A stretch of 7,151 bases of DNA, from contig CAYYOI010000063.1 in NCBI GenBank assembly GCA_964473285.1, positions 1 through 7,151 of the forward strand. The letters are read 5' to 3'. Made by a program: the position numbers and the translations under genes. The notes beneath the pieces are model-generated. The model worked only from the letters and a program-made list of their open reading frames with translations, did not search any database and was not told the DNA's origin. Source of the DNA: JBNJGT01 sp964473285 (GTDB lineage Archaea; Nanobdellota; Nanobdellia; Woesearchaeales; JACJVW01). This document shows positions 1-5,910 of this stretch, in pieces (the first letter of the stretch is position 1; each line of letters opens with the position of its first letter).

Positions 1-12
1 TGCTAACTTTCC

Positions 13-41
13 TTAGGCTGGAAGCCTAAAGCAGATTTTTT
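13..41 (+). terminator. Hairpin plus T-run, possible terminator of an upstream gene
   Basis: TTAGGCT (13-19) and AGCCTAA (23-29) form a perfect 7-bp stem with a 3-base loop, and six T follow at 36-41. TGCT at 1-4 could also pair with AGCA at 30-33 around a bulge. Archaeal transcripts usually end at T-rich stretches, so this could close a + strand gene left of the window. One frame stays open from base 3 to a TAA at 27-29, so the hairpin could overlap the last codons of that gene. The upstream gene is not visible, so the role is inferred. Confidence 0.4.
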
Positions 42-59
42 AGAAAAACTCGTTCTCGG

Positions 60-103
60 CGTAAAATTTATAAAACAATATTTCTATAAATCATTAAAAG
101 AGG
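60..103 (+). promoter_or_regulatory. Archaeal promoter (BRE/TATA) and ribosome site for the RND operon
   Basis: A BRE-like CGTAAA (60-65) directly precedes a TATA element TTTATAAAA (67-75). At usual archaeal spacing, transcription would start near 95-98. That leaves a leader of about 12-15 bases carrying AGAGG (99-103), six bases before the ATG at 110. The fit of all three elements supports transcription starting here for the four-gene operon. A second AT-rich stretch at 83-90 is too close to the gene to serve as its TATA box. Confidence 0.6.
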
Positions 104-109
104 CAGATC

Positions 110-1219
110 ATGGGATTTTTTAAAGGGATAGCAGCAATCCAGAAAAAAGCATCTACTGTTATCCTATTGCTGATTCTTATTGTCACAGTATTTTTAGGCT
201 ACCACGCTGCACAGATTCAGTTTGAATCAGATATATCAAAAGAGATGCCTGACACTGGAGAGATATTCACAAAGACTCTCTATTTCCAGGAAAGCTTTTC
301 TGGATCAAGTACAGTCCTTGTTGCTTATTCGATTGATAATGGTCTTCAGGGGAATCCTCTTGACTCTGTGACTGAACAGGAAGTGGTACAGTCAATCTAT
401 CAGCTTGACGGAGAACTTCGGAAGCTGGATAAGGTTACTCATGTTCTAAGTCTGGGAGAGATATTCAAGAAAGCCCGCATGGTTCCAATGACTCAGGACA
501 TAGTTGACATGGTATTGTCAGAAAGTAAGGAATATACAGGCAGGTTGCTCTCCAGTGACAAGAAAGCAACAATAATAACAATCTTCACAGAAGAGCTCGC
601 ATCAAAAGAGGACATAGATGAATTTGTAAATCTCCTAGAAAACAGGATAGAAAGATCTAATCCTCCATATGGAATTGATGTCAGGGTGACAGGCAATCCC
701 ATCCTGCGTGGCGATCTTCAGGATTACCTGGTAAGTGACTTTTACCGGACAATCCTTATTGCAATCCTTATAATCTTTCCTTTCATATTCTTGGTCACAA
801 AAAAGTTCAGGAAGGCTGCAATGGTGATGTTACCTCTCTTGATAGGCCTTGTATGGTATGCGGGGATAGTTGAACTCCTTAGTTTTAAGCTGTCAGTCTC
901 AACAGTTGCAACAGGTGCCATGGTATTAGGGTTAGGTGTGGAATATTCCATATTTATCTATAACAAACTAGAGAAAGCCATGGAAAAGGTTAGTGTAGAA
1001 GAAGCGGTTGAAGAAGCGGTTGGGTTCACAGGAAGAGCTATATTTGGTTCAGCTCTCACAACAACTGTAGCATTCATATCCCTTGGCCTGTCCGTAGTTC
1101 CCATGCTAAGTCATCTTGGAATCATCTCATCTATTGGAATCCTTGCAATCCTTTTCAACTGTATATTCATCAATCCCTGTATTTTCCTGGTAATTGAAAA
1201 ATGGACCACAAAAGAATAG
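110..1219 (+). CDS. Half-size RND/MMPL-type transporter subunit A (6 TM)
   Basis: This is an RND superfamily membrane protein closest in style to the archaeal HAE3/MMPL group. It has TM1 at about residues 15-33, an extracytoplasmic porter-type domain at 34-210, then TM2 211-229, TM3 235-256, TM4 262-286, TM5 308-329 and TM6 335-361. VTGNPILRGDL (193-203) just before TM2 and GLGVEYSIF (274-282) in TM4 are typical RND signatures. The TM4 acidic residue, normally Asp in the proton relay, is Glu278 here. At 369 aa it is exactly one RND half; full-length relatives have 12 TM. The ATG has AGAGG six bases upstream. The downstream gene supplies the other half and overlaps by 19 bases, so the working pump is probably an A-B heterodimer driven by proton flow. 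The substrate is unknown; lipids or other hydrophobic molecules are likely from the family. Confidence 0.88.
   Translation: MGFFKGIAAIQKKASTVILLLILIVTVFLGYHAAQIQFESDISKEMPDTGEIFTKTLYFQESFSGSSTVLVAYSIDNGLQGNPLDSVTEQEVVQSIYQLDGELRKLDKVTHVLSLGEIFKKARMVPMTQDIVDMVLSESKEYTGRLLSSDKKATIITIFTEELASKEDIDEFVNLLENRIERSNPPYGIDVRVTGNPILRGDLQDYLVSDFYRTILIAILIIFPFIFLVTKKFRKAAMVMLPLLIGLVWYAGIVELLSFKLSVSTVATGAMVLGLGVEYSIFIYNKLEKAMEKVSVEEAVEEAVGFTGRAIFGSALTTTVAFISLGLSVVPMLSHLGIISSIGILAILFNCIFINPCIFLVIEKWTTKE
998..1021 (+). repeat. Perfect 12-bp tandem duplication inside RND subunit A
   Basis: GAAGAAGCGGTT occurs twice back to back, encoding EEAV-EEAV at residues 297-304 in the cytoplasmic helix between TM4 and TM5. 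The duplication stays in frame and adds about one helical turn. It may be a slippage product; whether relatives lack it cannot be judged from this window. Confidence 0.8.
1189..1219 (+). promoter_or_regulatory. Overlap junction of the two RND genes with a weak ribosome site
   Basis: The stop codon of subunit A (TAG, 1217-1219) lies 19 bases past the ATG of subunit B (1201). The only Shine-Dalgarno-like match is GGTAAT (1189-1194), one mismatch from GGTGAT, six bases before the ATG. This is much weaker than the sites of the next two genes. The B frame is closed just upstream by TGA at 1195-1197, so ATG 1201 is the earliest start in that frame. Translation of B is therefore probably coupled to that of A. 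A run of five A (1197-1201) sits at the junction. Confidence 0.55.
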
Positions 1220-3213
1220 CAAAATGGTACGCCCGGTTCGTGCACCGGTATCACCTAGCTATGCTTATAGTCTCTCTTCTTATCACTGTAGCTCTTGGCT
1301 TTCAGATCCAGAATGTGATTATTGAGCCTATGGATTACAAGACCTTTCTTCCAGCAGACAGCAAGACAATGGAAGGCCTTAATTTTGTTGAGGATACCTT
1401 CATCAGTACAGACTCGGCACAGGTACTAATAATGAAGAGGGATGGTTACGGCGTTGACTGGGCACAGGATGATATCATCTCCTACGTGGACAATCTTGAG
1501 CAGGCTATAAATAAGATACCTTATGTTGATTATACTCTTTCTTATGTTAGTACTTTGGAACAGAAGAATAGCTCCGGGATAAGACGCCAGGAACTTTATT
1601 CATTGATGGATAAGGAGACCATACTCTATCCTATAGACCCCTTTTCAGAGGTGGAATCATATGTCCAGAGTTTTGATGAGCTTGACAAAGGGATCAAAAA
1701 GCAGCATGAGGCAATCAAGGAGCTTACCAATTCAAGTGGTTCTCTGGCCAAAAAGATTGGAAGCCTGAAAGAAGGTGCTCTCAGGATAAAGCAATCCACT
1801 GCAATACATGACAAGGAGGTAGGTACAGATGAGCTGACTGTTGGTATCTCAGAGCTTTCCGTGGCCCTCCATAACCTTTCAAGTGATATATCAAACCTTT
1901 CTGAAGGGATACGCGCAACCTATTGCGAACCAAAGATAATTGATCCTGTATACGGCCCTACTGAGATAGACAATCCCTATTATAACGATACATCATGCTA
2001 TGCCTATCAGAACAGGACAATAGAGGATTCATATCGCTCTTTACGTGATACCTATTGCACAGAATATCTTCCCTCCCCTCCATACTCACCTAATACTCCG
2101 AATCCCCATTACAACGAGACACGTTGCAATACCTATAATGCTATCCTTTCCTCCATGGATAAGGACTTTAGCTATTACGAAGGCCTAAACCAGATAAGCT
2201 ACAGTATTGATAACCAGATGATACCTGCACTGGCTGAGCTTGAAGCAGGTTCAGAAGAAGCAGGTGAAGGCCTCAGGGAATTCAAGGCAAATATTCTGGA
2301 GATAAACAAAGGGATGGAAGAGCTGGTTCAGTATCTCAGGCTTCTTCAGGCTGGCATGAAAGAGTATAACAAGAATATGGTGGTCCTTGAACAGGAGACA
2401 GAAGCCCTGAGCAAGAATATCTCAGACTATAATGAACAGGTCTCCTCTACTTACAAGATGCTAAATGATACTGTTGATACTGATTACGAGGCACAGGAAT
2501 ATCTTATCTCAGATAAGAAGGAATTTGGCAAGTTCTTCAGTTCAGACGGCACATCCACAAGGATACATGTCCTTTTCAGGAAAGGTGTTGACAAGGAATA
2601 CATCTCTGGAAAACTTAAGGATGTTACAGCTTCAGTGGAGCCACCAGGAAATCTTAAGAGTCTTGCAATTGGTGACATGCTGCGCTTCGACAAGCTGCAA
2701 GGCATGATCCCTCACGAGGTCATGAGTACTTCCCTTTTTGCTGCAGTCCTGATAATAACAATAATCCTTTTTCTTATCAGGCGCCCGGTCATGAGCCTTT
2801 TGACTCTTTCCACTATCCTTTTTGGGACCATCTGGACCTTTGGCATCCTGGGAAGCATTAACATGAATCTCAATCCTGCATCCTCTGGGATAATATCCAT
2901 GCTTCTTGGAATAGGGATTGATTTCGGGATACAGATTATCTCCGAATTCATAAAATTCTTTAAGTCAAGCAATCTTGAAAATGCACTGGCAAAGACTTTC
3001 GAGATAACAATGACTCCCATACTTATAACCACAGGTTCTGCCATGCTTGGTTTCTTTGCCATGGGCCTTGCCCAAGTCACAATAATGCAGGACATGAGCC
3101 GCATCCTCATGCTTGGTACTCCCATGTATTTCCTTGCAGCCTTTATAGTGCTTCCTGCTGCACTGACCTGCTATACGAATTTCAAACAGAAAATAAGAGG
3201 TGAACACAAATGA
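1201..3213 (+). CDS. Half RND/MMPL-type transporter subunit B with coiled-coil and Cys-loop insertion
   Basis: This is the second RND half: TM1 at about residues 18-36, a very large extracytoplasmic region (37-510), then TM2 512-527, TM3 531-549, TM4 560-580, TM5 603-623 and TM6 635-657. GIGIDFGI (570-577) is the TM4 motif, with the acidic residue Asp574. The extracytoplasmic part contains two long helical stretches with hydrophobic spacing typical of coiled coils (about 155-238 and 322-425), likely folding back as an antiparallel hairpin. Between them are two copies of a Cys-loop (241-269 and 285-312). MmpL4/5 of mycobacteria carry a coiled-coil hairpin at the same place, between TM1 and TM2 of the second half. 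N-glycosylation sequons are frequent, in keeping with an outward location. The protein probably pairs with the upstream 6-TM half. Its stop overlaps the next start by four bases (ATGA). Confidence 0.87.
   Translation: MDHKRIAKWYARFVHRYHLAMLIVSLLITVALGFQIQNVIIEPMDYKTFLPADSKTMEGLNFVEDTFISTDSAQVLIMKRDGYGVDWAQDDIISYVDNLEQAINKIPYVDYTLSYVSTLEQKNSSGIRRQELYSLMDKETILYPIDPFSEVESYVQSFDELDKGIKKQHEAIKELTNSSGSLAKKIGSLKEGALRIKQSTAIHDKEVGTDELTVGISELSVALHNLSSDISNLSEGIRATYCEPKIIDPVYGPTEIDNPYYNDTSCYAYQNRTIEDSYRSLRDTYCTEYLPSPPYSPNTPNPHYNETRCNTYNAILSSMDKDFSYYEGLNQISYSIDNQMIPALAELEAGSEEAGEGLREFKANILEINKGMEELVQYLRLLQAGMKEYNKNMVVLEQETEALSKNISDYNEQVSSTYKMLNDTVDTDYEAQEYLISDKKEFGKFFSSDGTSTRIHVLFRKGVDKEYISGKLKDVTASVEPPGNLKSLAIGDMLRFDKLQGMIPHEVMSTSLFAAVLIITIILFLIRRPVMSLLTLSTILFGTIWTFGILGSINMNLNPASSGIISMLLGIGIDFGIQIISEFIKFFKSSNLENALAKTFEITMTPILITTGSAMLGFFAMGLAQVTIMQDMSRILMLGTPMYFLAAFIVLPAALTCYTNFKQKIRGEHK
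1921..2136 (+). repeat. Two-copy Cys-loop motif at the tip of the coiled-coil hairpin (protein repeat)
   Basis: Copy 1 (1921-2007, residues 241-269) and copy 2 (2053-2136, residues 285-312) share the pattern Y-C, then 14-15 Pro/Tyr-rich residues, then N-P-x-Y-N-[DE]-T-x-C-x-x-Y. The cysteines are C242/C266 and C286/C309, separated by 23 and 22 residues. Each copy contains one conserved N-x-T glycosylation sequon (N262, N305) placed four residues before its second cysteine. The similarity is clear in protein but weak in DNA, so the duplication is old. One disulfide per copy is the likely reading, by inference. Confidence 0.75.
3197..3203 (+). promoter_or_regulatory. Strong ribosome site for the CARDB-like gene
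   Basis: GAGGTGA, six bases before the ATG at 3210, closely matches the archaeal consensus GGAGGTGATC. It lies inside the last codons of the upstream RND gene. It fixes the start and suggests the third gene can be translated at a high rate independently of coupling. Confidence 0.85.
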
Positions 3214-4361
3214 AAAGATTGATTTTGCTTATGCTATTGCCCCTTGCCTTTGCAACTGATGTGCAAATGCTCAATACAGATCCATATCCATTGGAAGCTG
3301 GAGAATTCGGTAAGTTAAGGGTTAAGGTTATTGACAGCAGTTATTATGAAGACAGGGATTTTGATACTTCTTCTGTCTCAATCACATTCATCGACTCTGA
3401 AGCATTAAAGCTGGTTGACGAATCATCACGTACAAAGACTTTCACCCTCAAAGGAAAGCATTCAGAGGATTTCTATCAGCTGATAGAGTATGATGTATTG
3501 GTAGGTAATATTCCCGAAGGCTCTGTTGATATAGCTTTCAGGATAAATGGAAATACAGAATATATCACCATACCAATAGAAGACGATAATGCTTCCTTTG
3601 ACATCGGAAATATACAAAGTATCCCAAAACATCTCTATCCTGATACCGAGGACGTGAAGCTTGAGATCCAGATAGCAAACATAGGGGATAAGGATGCTGA
3701 GAATGTTGTTGCGTCAATCACCTCTGACGCGCTTGAATCAGCAAACTCCTTCTCTACAAGATATGGTATTGGAACCATAGAGGAATCAGATGTCGGAACT
3801 GCAATATTCTATGTTGATGTGCCTGACATTGAACCAGGTTCAAAAGAATTGGATCTGCATCTATCTTACAAAGAAGGGGATGCGGCAAGGGAGAAATCAT
3901 TCAGTATTCCTTTTGTTGTTTTGGGAAAACCTGATTTTTCAGTAGAAACTATACATAATGAGAAAGTGAAACAGGGTGAGTCTTCCTACCTCAAGTTAAA
4001 GGTTACAAATACAGGTCGTCATGAAGCAAAAGAAGTAGCTGTTGATGTCATAAAGGACAGTAATGTAAGGATTGACTTTGAGCGTTATGTTGATTTTGTG
4101 GGTGAGCTTCAGCCAGGTGAGAGCGGAGAGATATATCTCCCATTCACTGCAGGTAAGGATGCATCTATTAAGGAGAATCCAGTAGAATTATCTATCCGCT
4201 ATATCTTCAATGATAAGGTGCATTCAAAAAGCATACGACAATTAATAACAGTTGAGGAAAGGGACCAGAATGTTTTTGAGAATAAGACAATCATGGGTAT
4301 CATCGTAGCCTTAGTGATACTTGCTTCAGTAATATACCATGTGATGAGGGGAGAGAAATGA
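3210..4361 (+). CDS. Secreted, membrane-anchored protein with three Ig-like (CARDB/COG1361-type) domains
   Basis: This is a probable exo-membrane partner of the RND pump. It begins with a signal peptide (MKR, a hydrophobic stretch, then AFA at 13-15 as the likely cleavage site). Three beta-rich domains follow at about 18-126, 127-238 and 240-348. Domains 2 and 3 show the CARDB/COG1361 pattern: alternating hydrophobic residues, then IANIGDKDAENV (155-166) or VTNTGRHEAKEV (265-276), and later an EPGS or QPGE turn before the last strands. One TM segment (about 360-377) and a short basic tail (RGEK) anchor it with the bulk outside. The gene overlaps its neighbours by four bases on both sides. COG1361 proteins often sit beside RND or ABC transporter genes in archaea, and the role could resemble that of a periplasmic adaptor. 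That role is inference; no catalytic residues are seen. Confidence 0.75.
   Translation: MKRLILLMLLPLAFATDVQMLNTDPYPLEAGEFGKLRVKVIDSSYYEDRDFDTSSVSITFIDSEALKLVDESSRTKTFTLKGKHSEDFYQLIEYDVLVGNIPEGSVDIAFRINGNTEYITIPIEDDNASFDIGNIQSIPKHLYPDTEDVKLEIQIANIGDKDAENVVASITSDALESANSFSTRYGIGTIEESDVGTAIFYVDVPDIEPGSKELDLHLSYKEGDAAREKSFSIPFVVLGKPDFSVETIHNEKVKQGESSYLKLKVTNTGRHEAKEVAVDVIKDSNVRIDFERYVDFVGELQPGESGEIYLPFTAGKDASIKENPVELSIRYIFNDKVHSKSIRQLITVEERDQNVFENKTIMGIIVALVILASVIYHVMRGEK
4346..4351 (+). promoter_or_regulatory. Ribosome site for the small secreted protein gene
   Basis: GAGGGG six bases before the ATG at 4358 is a good Shine-Dalgarno match, embedded in the end of the preceding gene. It supports this start even though the coding regions overlap by ATGA. 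Confidence 0.7.
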
Positions 4362-4753
4362 AAAGAATATTAGTATTACTTGTACTGGCATCATTTGCTT
4401 TTGCTCTTGATTGCTCAGAGATTCAAGAGTCAGTGAAAGGTGTAGAGCTTCCAGACTTTCTACCCTACAAGAATGAGGCTTTTAACTTCTATATAGCCGA
4501 TGAACCAGTTGCTAACGCTGTGATTGAGGAGAGGGAGGTGACATCAGTTTCCTGTGAAGAAGGGAATTCAACCTACAATGTATACGTTGATAGCAAGGCA
4601 ACAATAGAGAAAATTGCAGCATCAGAAAATCCCCTGGAAACCTTGCAAGATATGCTTGGTTCAGAGATAGAAGTCAAGGGGACAACTTTCAGTAAAAAAG
4701 TCAAAGGTTTCTTCACAAGAATTGGCATCTCAGTAGCCTCCTGGTTCAGTTGA
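4358..4753 (+). CDS. Small secreted protein, possible SCP2-like lipid-binding fold
   Basis: This 131-aa exported protein is the last gene of the RND operon. It has a signal peptide at residues 1-16 ending in AFA, very similar in form to that of the preceding gene. Cys19 and Cys66 could form a disulfide in the mature protein. No TM segment remains after cleavage. The C-terminal half (about 72-125) resembles the end of SCP2 sterol-carrier domains: a strand (YNVYVDSK), a helix with an NPLETLQDM stretch, then GSEIEVKG followed by an amphipathic helix. SCP2 proteins typically show D-x-x-hydrophobic strands, a helix with a Pro, then G-x-hydrophobic-x-hydrophobic-x-G before the last helix. If correct, it would bind a lipid or other hydrophobic ligand outside the cell and work with the pump. 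This assignment rests on pattern only. Without it, the gene is a hypothetical secreted protein. Confidence 0.6.
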   Translation: MKRILVLLVLASFAFALDCSEIQESVKGVELPDFLPYKNEAFNFYIADEPVANAVIEEREVTSVSCEEGNSTYNVYVDSKATIEKIAASENPLETLQDMLGSEIEVKGTTFSKKVKGFFTRIGISVASWFS

Positions 4754-4757
4754 TGCT

Positions 4758-4777
4758 CAATTTATTTTATTAAATTG
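4758..4777 (+). terminator. AT-rich hairpin closing the RND operon
   Basis: CAATTTA (4758-4764) and TAAATTG (4771-4777) make a 7-bp stem with a six-base T-rich loop, starting five bases after the stop codon of the last operon gene. The T-rich setting fits archaeal termination. Together with the new promoter 40 bases further on, it marks the end of the operon. Confidence 0.5.
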
Positions 4778-4814
4778 TCCTTAATTTGTATAACGCAGAT
4801 TAGACGGTAATTTT

Positions 4815-4835
4815 CGAAAGTCTTTTAAATTATAA
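4815..4835 (+). promoter_or_regulatory. Archaeal promoter (BRE/TATA) for a leaderless transcript
   Basis: CGAAAG (4815-4820) fits the BRE and is followed by TTTTAAAT within an AT-rich block (4823-4835). The TATA core lies 22-29 bases before ATG 4852, the distance expected when transcription begins at the start codon itself. No Shine-Dalgarno sequence is present between the box and the gene. The 92-base gap 4754-4845 holds this promoter and the hairpin, and I see no gene in it. Confidence 0.65.
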
Positions 4836-4851
4836 CTACCTAACAGTGATA

Positions 4852-5898
4852 ATGGTTACAGACATATGGCCTTTAAGTACAAAAGAAAGGGCACAATACG
4901 GAAGATATACACAATTACAGGATACCTTTGACCTCCAATTTGCCCAGCAATTCTTGTTCGAATCCTACAGAACTATCACTAACAGGGGTGGACGTTATCG
5001 TTTCCTGGAAGTGCGGGGTCTTCAACCCGGTGCAGTTGGCTATACTCAACTCGAGGACACCATGGCAGGTCACAGGAGCGCACTCATCCTTTTCATGAAA
5101 GACCGCCTGGATTCATCCCATAAGAAATACATAAGATTCAAGAACAATTACAAGGTGACCCGTGAGAACCTCATAAATAAAGGGTTGGTAGAAAAAAGTT
5201 TTGCGCAGGAATTCAATCAGCTCCATGCTCTGGTCGCGCACAAGAGGTTTAGCAAGACCTTGCGGGAGATATTGAGGACCGATTTTGCAGCCCTTATCCA
5301 GCCAGATGCGCGTATGCCTGACAAGTATGCAATAACACATTATAGGGTAGAGATAGATCATAACCTGGAAGAAGCAGTAGAAGAGCTTGCTACTGAAAAG
5401 AAAGTTATTAAGAATGATCTCTATGAAAGCGGAGAACAGGTAGAAGAGCATCTTGAAGCAAAATTCTTTGAGTATTACGGTTTTTCACATACCTCTGGTG
5501 GCAGGCGCAGAGCCGCTGTCAAGGCAGCACATTATCTCTCCCGACAGGAGATACCATTCACAGTATATGTTGCAAGCACTGAGGACAGGACACTTACACG
5601 TATAACCGAAGATAACATAATCAAGTATACCCTTCTCAAGCTGAACAAGAAAACCCAGGCAGACCTTGAAAGGCATCACCCTGGTTCTGCAAAAAAGATA
5701 ATGCATTCAGATAATCTTGCATTGTTCAGGGTTGTCTATTCCAGACCTGAGATCAATGGAACAGAAGATCTAAACAAGAACTGGTTACATAAGGATCATG
5801 AGCATCTCATCCCCAAGCGAGGCTATCCTTCCCAAAGGCCGATTCCCTATGAGATAATTTATCCTAAATCAGACCCATTCATAAGAAGAAATAAATAA
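4852..5898 (+). CDS. Uncharacterised soluble protein, cysteine-free
   Basis: I do not recognise this family. From ATG 4852 it is 348 aa. A GTG at 4846 in the same frame would add two residues but lies too close to the TATA box, so ATG in a leaderless message is preferred. There is no signal peptide or TM segment, and the protein is rich in charged residues, Tyr and His and contains no cysteine. Counting from this ATG, a Gly/Arg-rich segment GGRYRFLEVRGLQPG lies at 46-60, a helical charged middle (about 163-205) contains many Glu and Lys, and GFSHTSGGRRRAAVKAAHYL (210-229) is strongly basic. The C-terminus is Pro/Tyr-rich and ends in RRNK. Basic patches could mean nucleic-acid or nucleotide binding, but no known catalytic motif was seen. 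Only 12 bases separate it from amrS, so the two are likely co-transcribed. Confidence 0.8.
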   Translation: MVTDIWPLSTKERAQYGRYTQLQDTFDLQFAQQFLFESYRTITNRGGRYRFLEVRGLQPGAVGYTQLEDTMAGHRSALILFMKDRLDSSHKKYIRFKNNYKVTRENLINKGLVEKSFAQEFNQLHALVAHKRFSKTLREILRTDFAALIQPDARMPDKYAITHYRVEIDHNLEEAVEELATEKKVIKNDLYESGEQVEEHLEAKFFEYYGFSHTSGGRRRAAVKAAHYLSRQEIPFTVYVASTEDRTLTRITEDNIIKYTLLKLNKKTQADLERHHPGSAKKIMHSDNLALFRVVYSRPEINGTEDLNKNWLHKDHEHLIPKRGYPSQRPIPYEIIYPKSDPFIRRNK

Positions 5899-5910
5899 TA
5901 TCATCTATTC

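Noticed and set aside
1..60. tRNA or other structured RNA gene at the left edge
   Set aside because: Only one short stem is present. There is no T-arm GTTC-type consensus and no cloverleaf.
1196..1219. Classic programmed -1 frameshift site between the RND halves
   Set aside because: No X-XXY-YYZ slippery heptamer is present in the reading frame and I see no strong downstream hairpin. A one-base slip on the A run remains possible, but re-initiation at ATG 1201 is simpler.
2712..3125. Long open frame (137 codons) antisense to the end of RND subunit B
   Set aside because: It mirrors the hydrophobic TM coding of the + strand gene, has no ribosome site, and its product (many Met, Arg and Ile) resembles no family. 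The + strand frame has clear RND motifs.
4406..4417. Lipoprotein signal (lipobox) in the small secreted protein
   Set aside because: Residues before Cys19 are A-L-D, not the L-[AST]-[GA]-C pattern, while AFA at 14-16 is a good ordinary cleavage site.
5113..5451. Open frame of 112 codons antisense to the 348-aa gene
   Set aside because: It lies wholly inside a longer frame that has its own promoter. No ribosome site or recognisable domain was seen in the antisense product.
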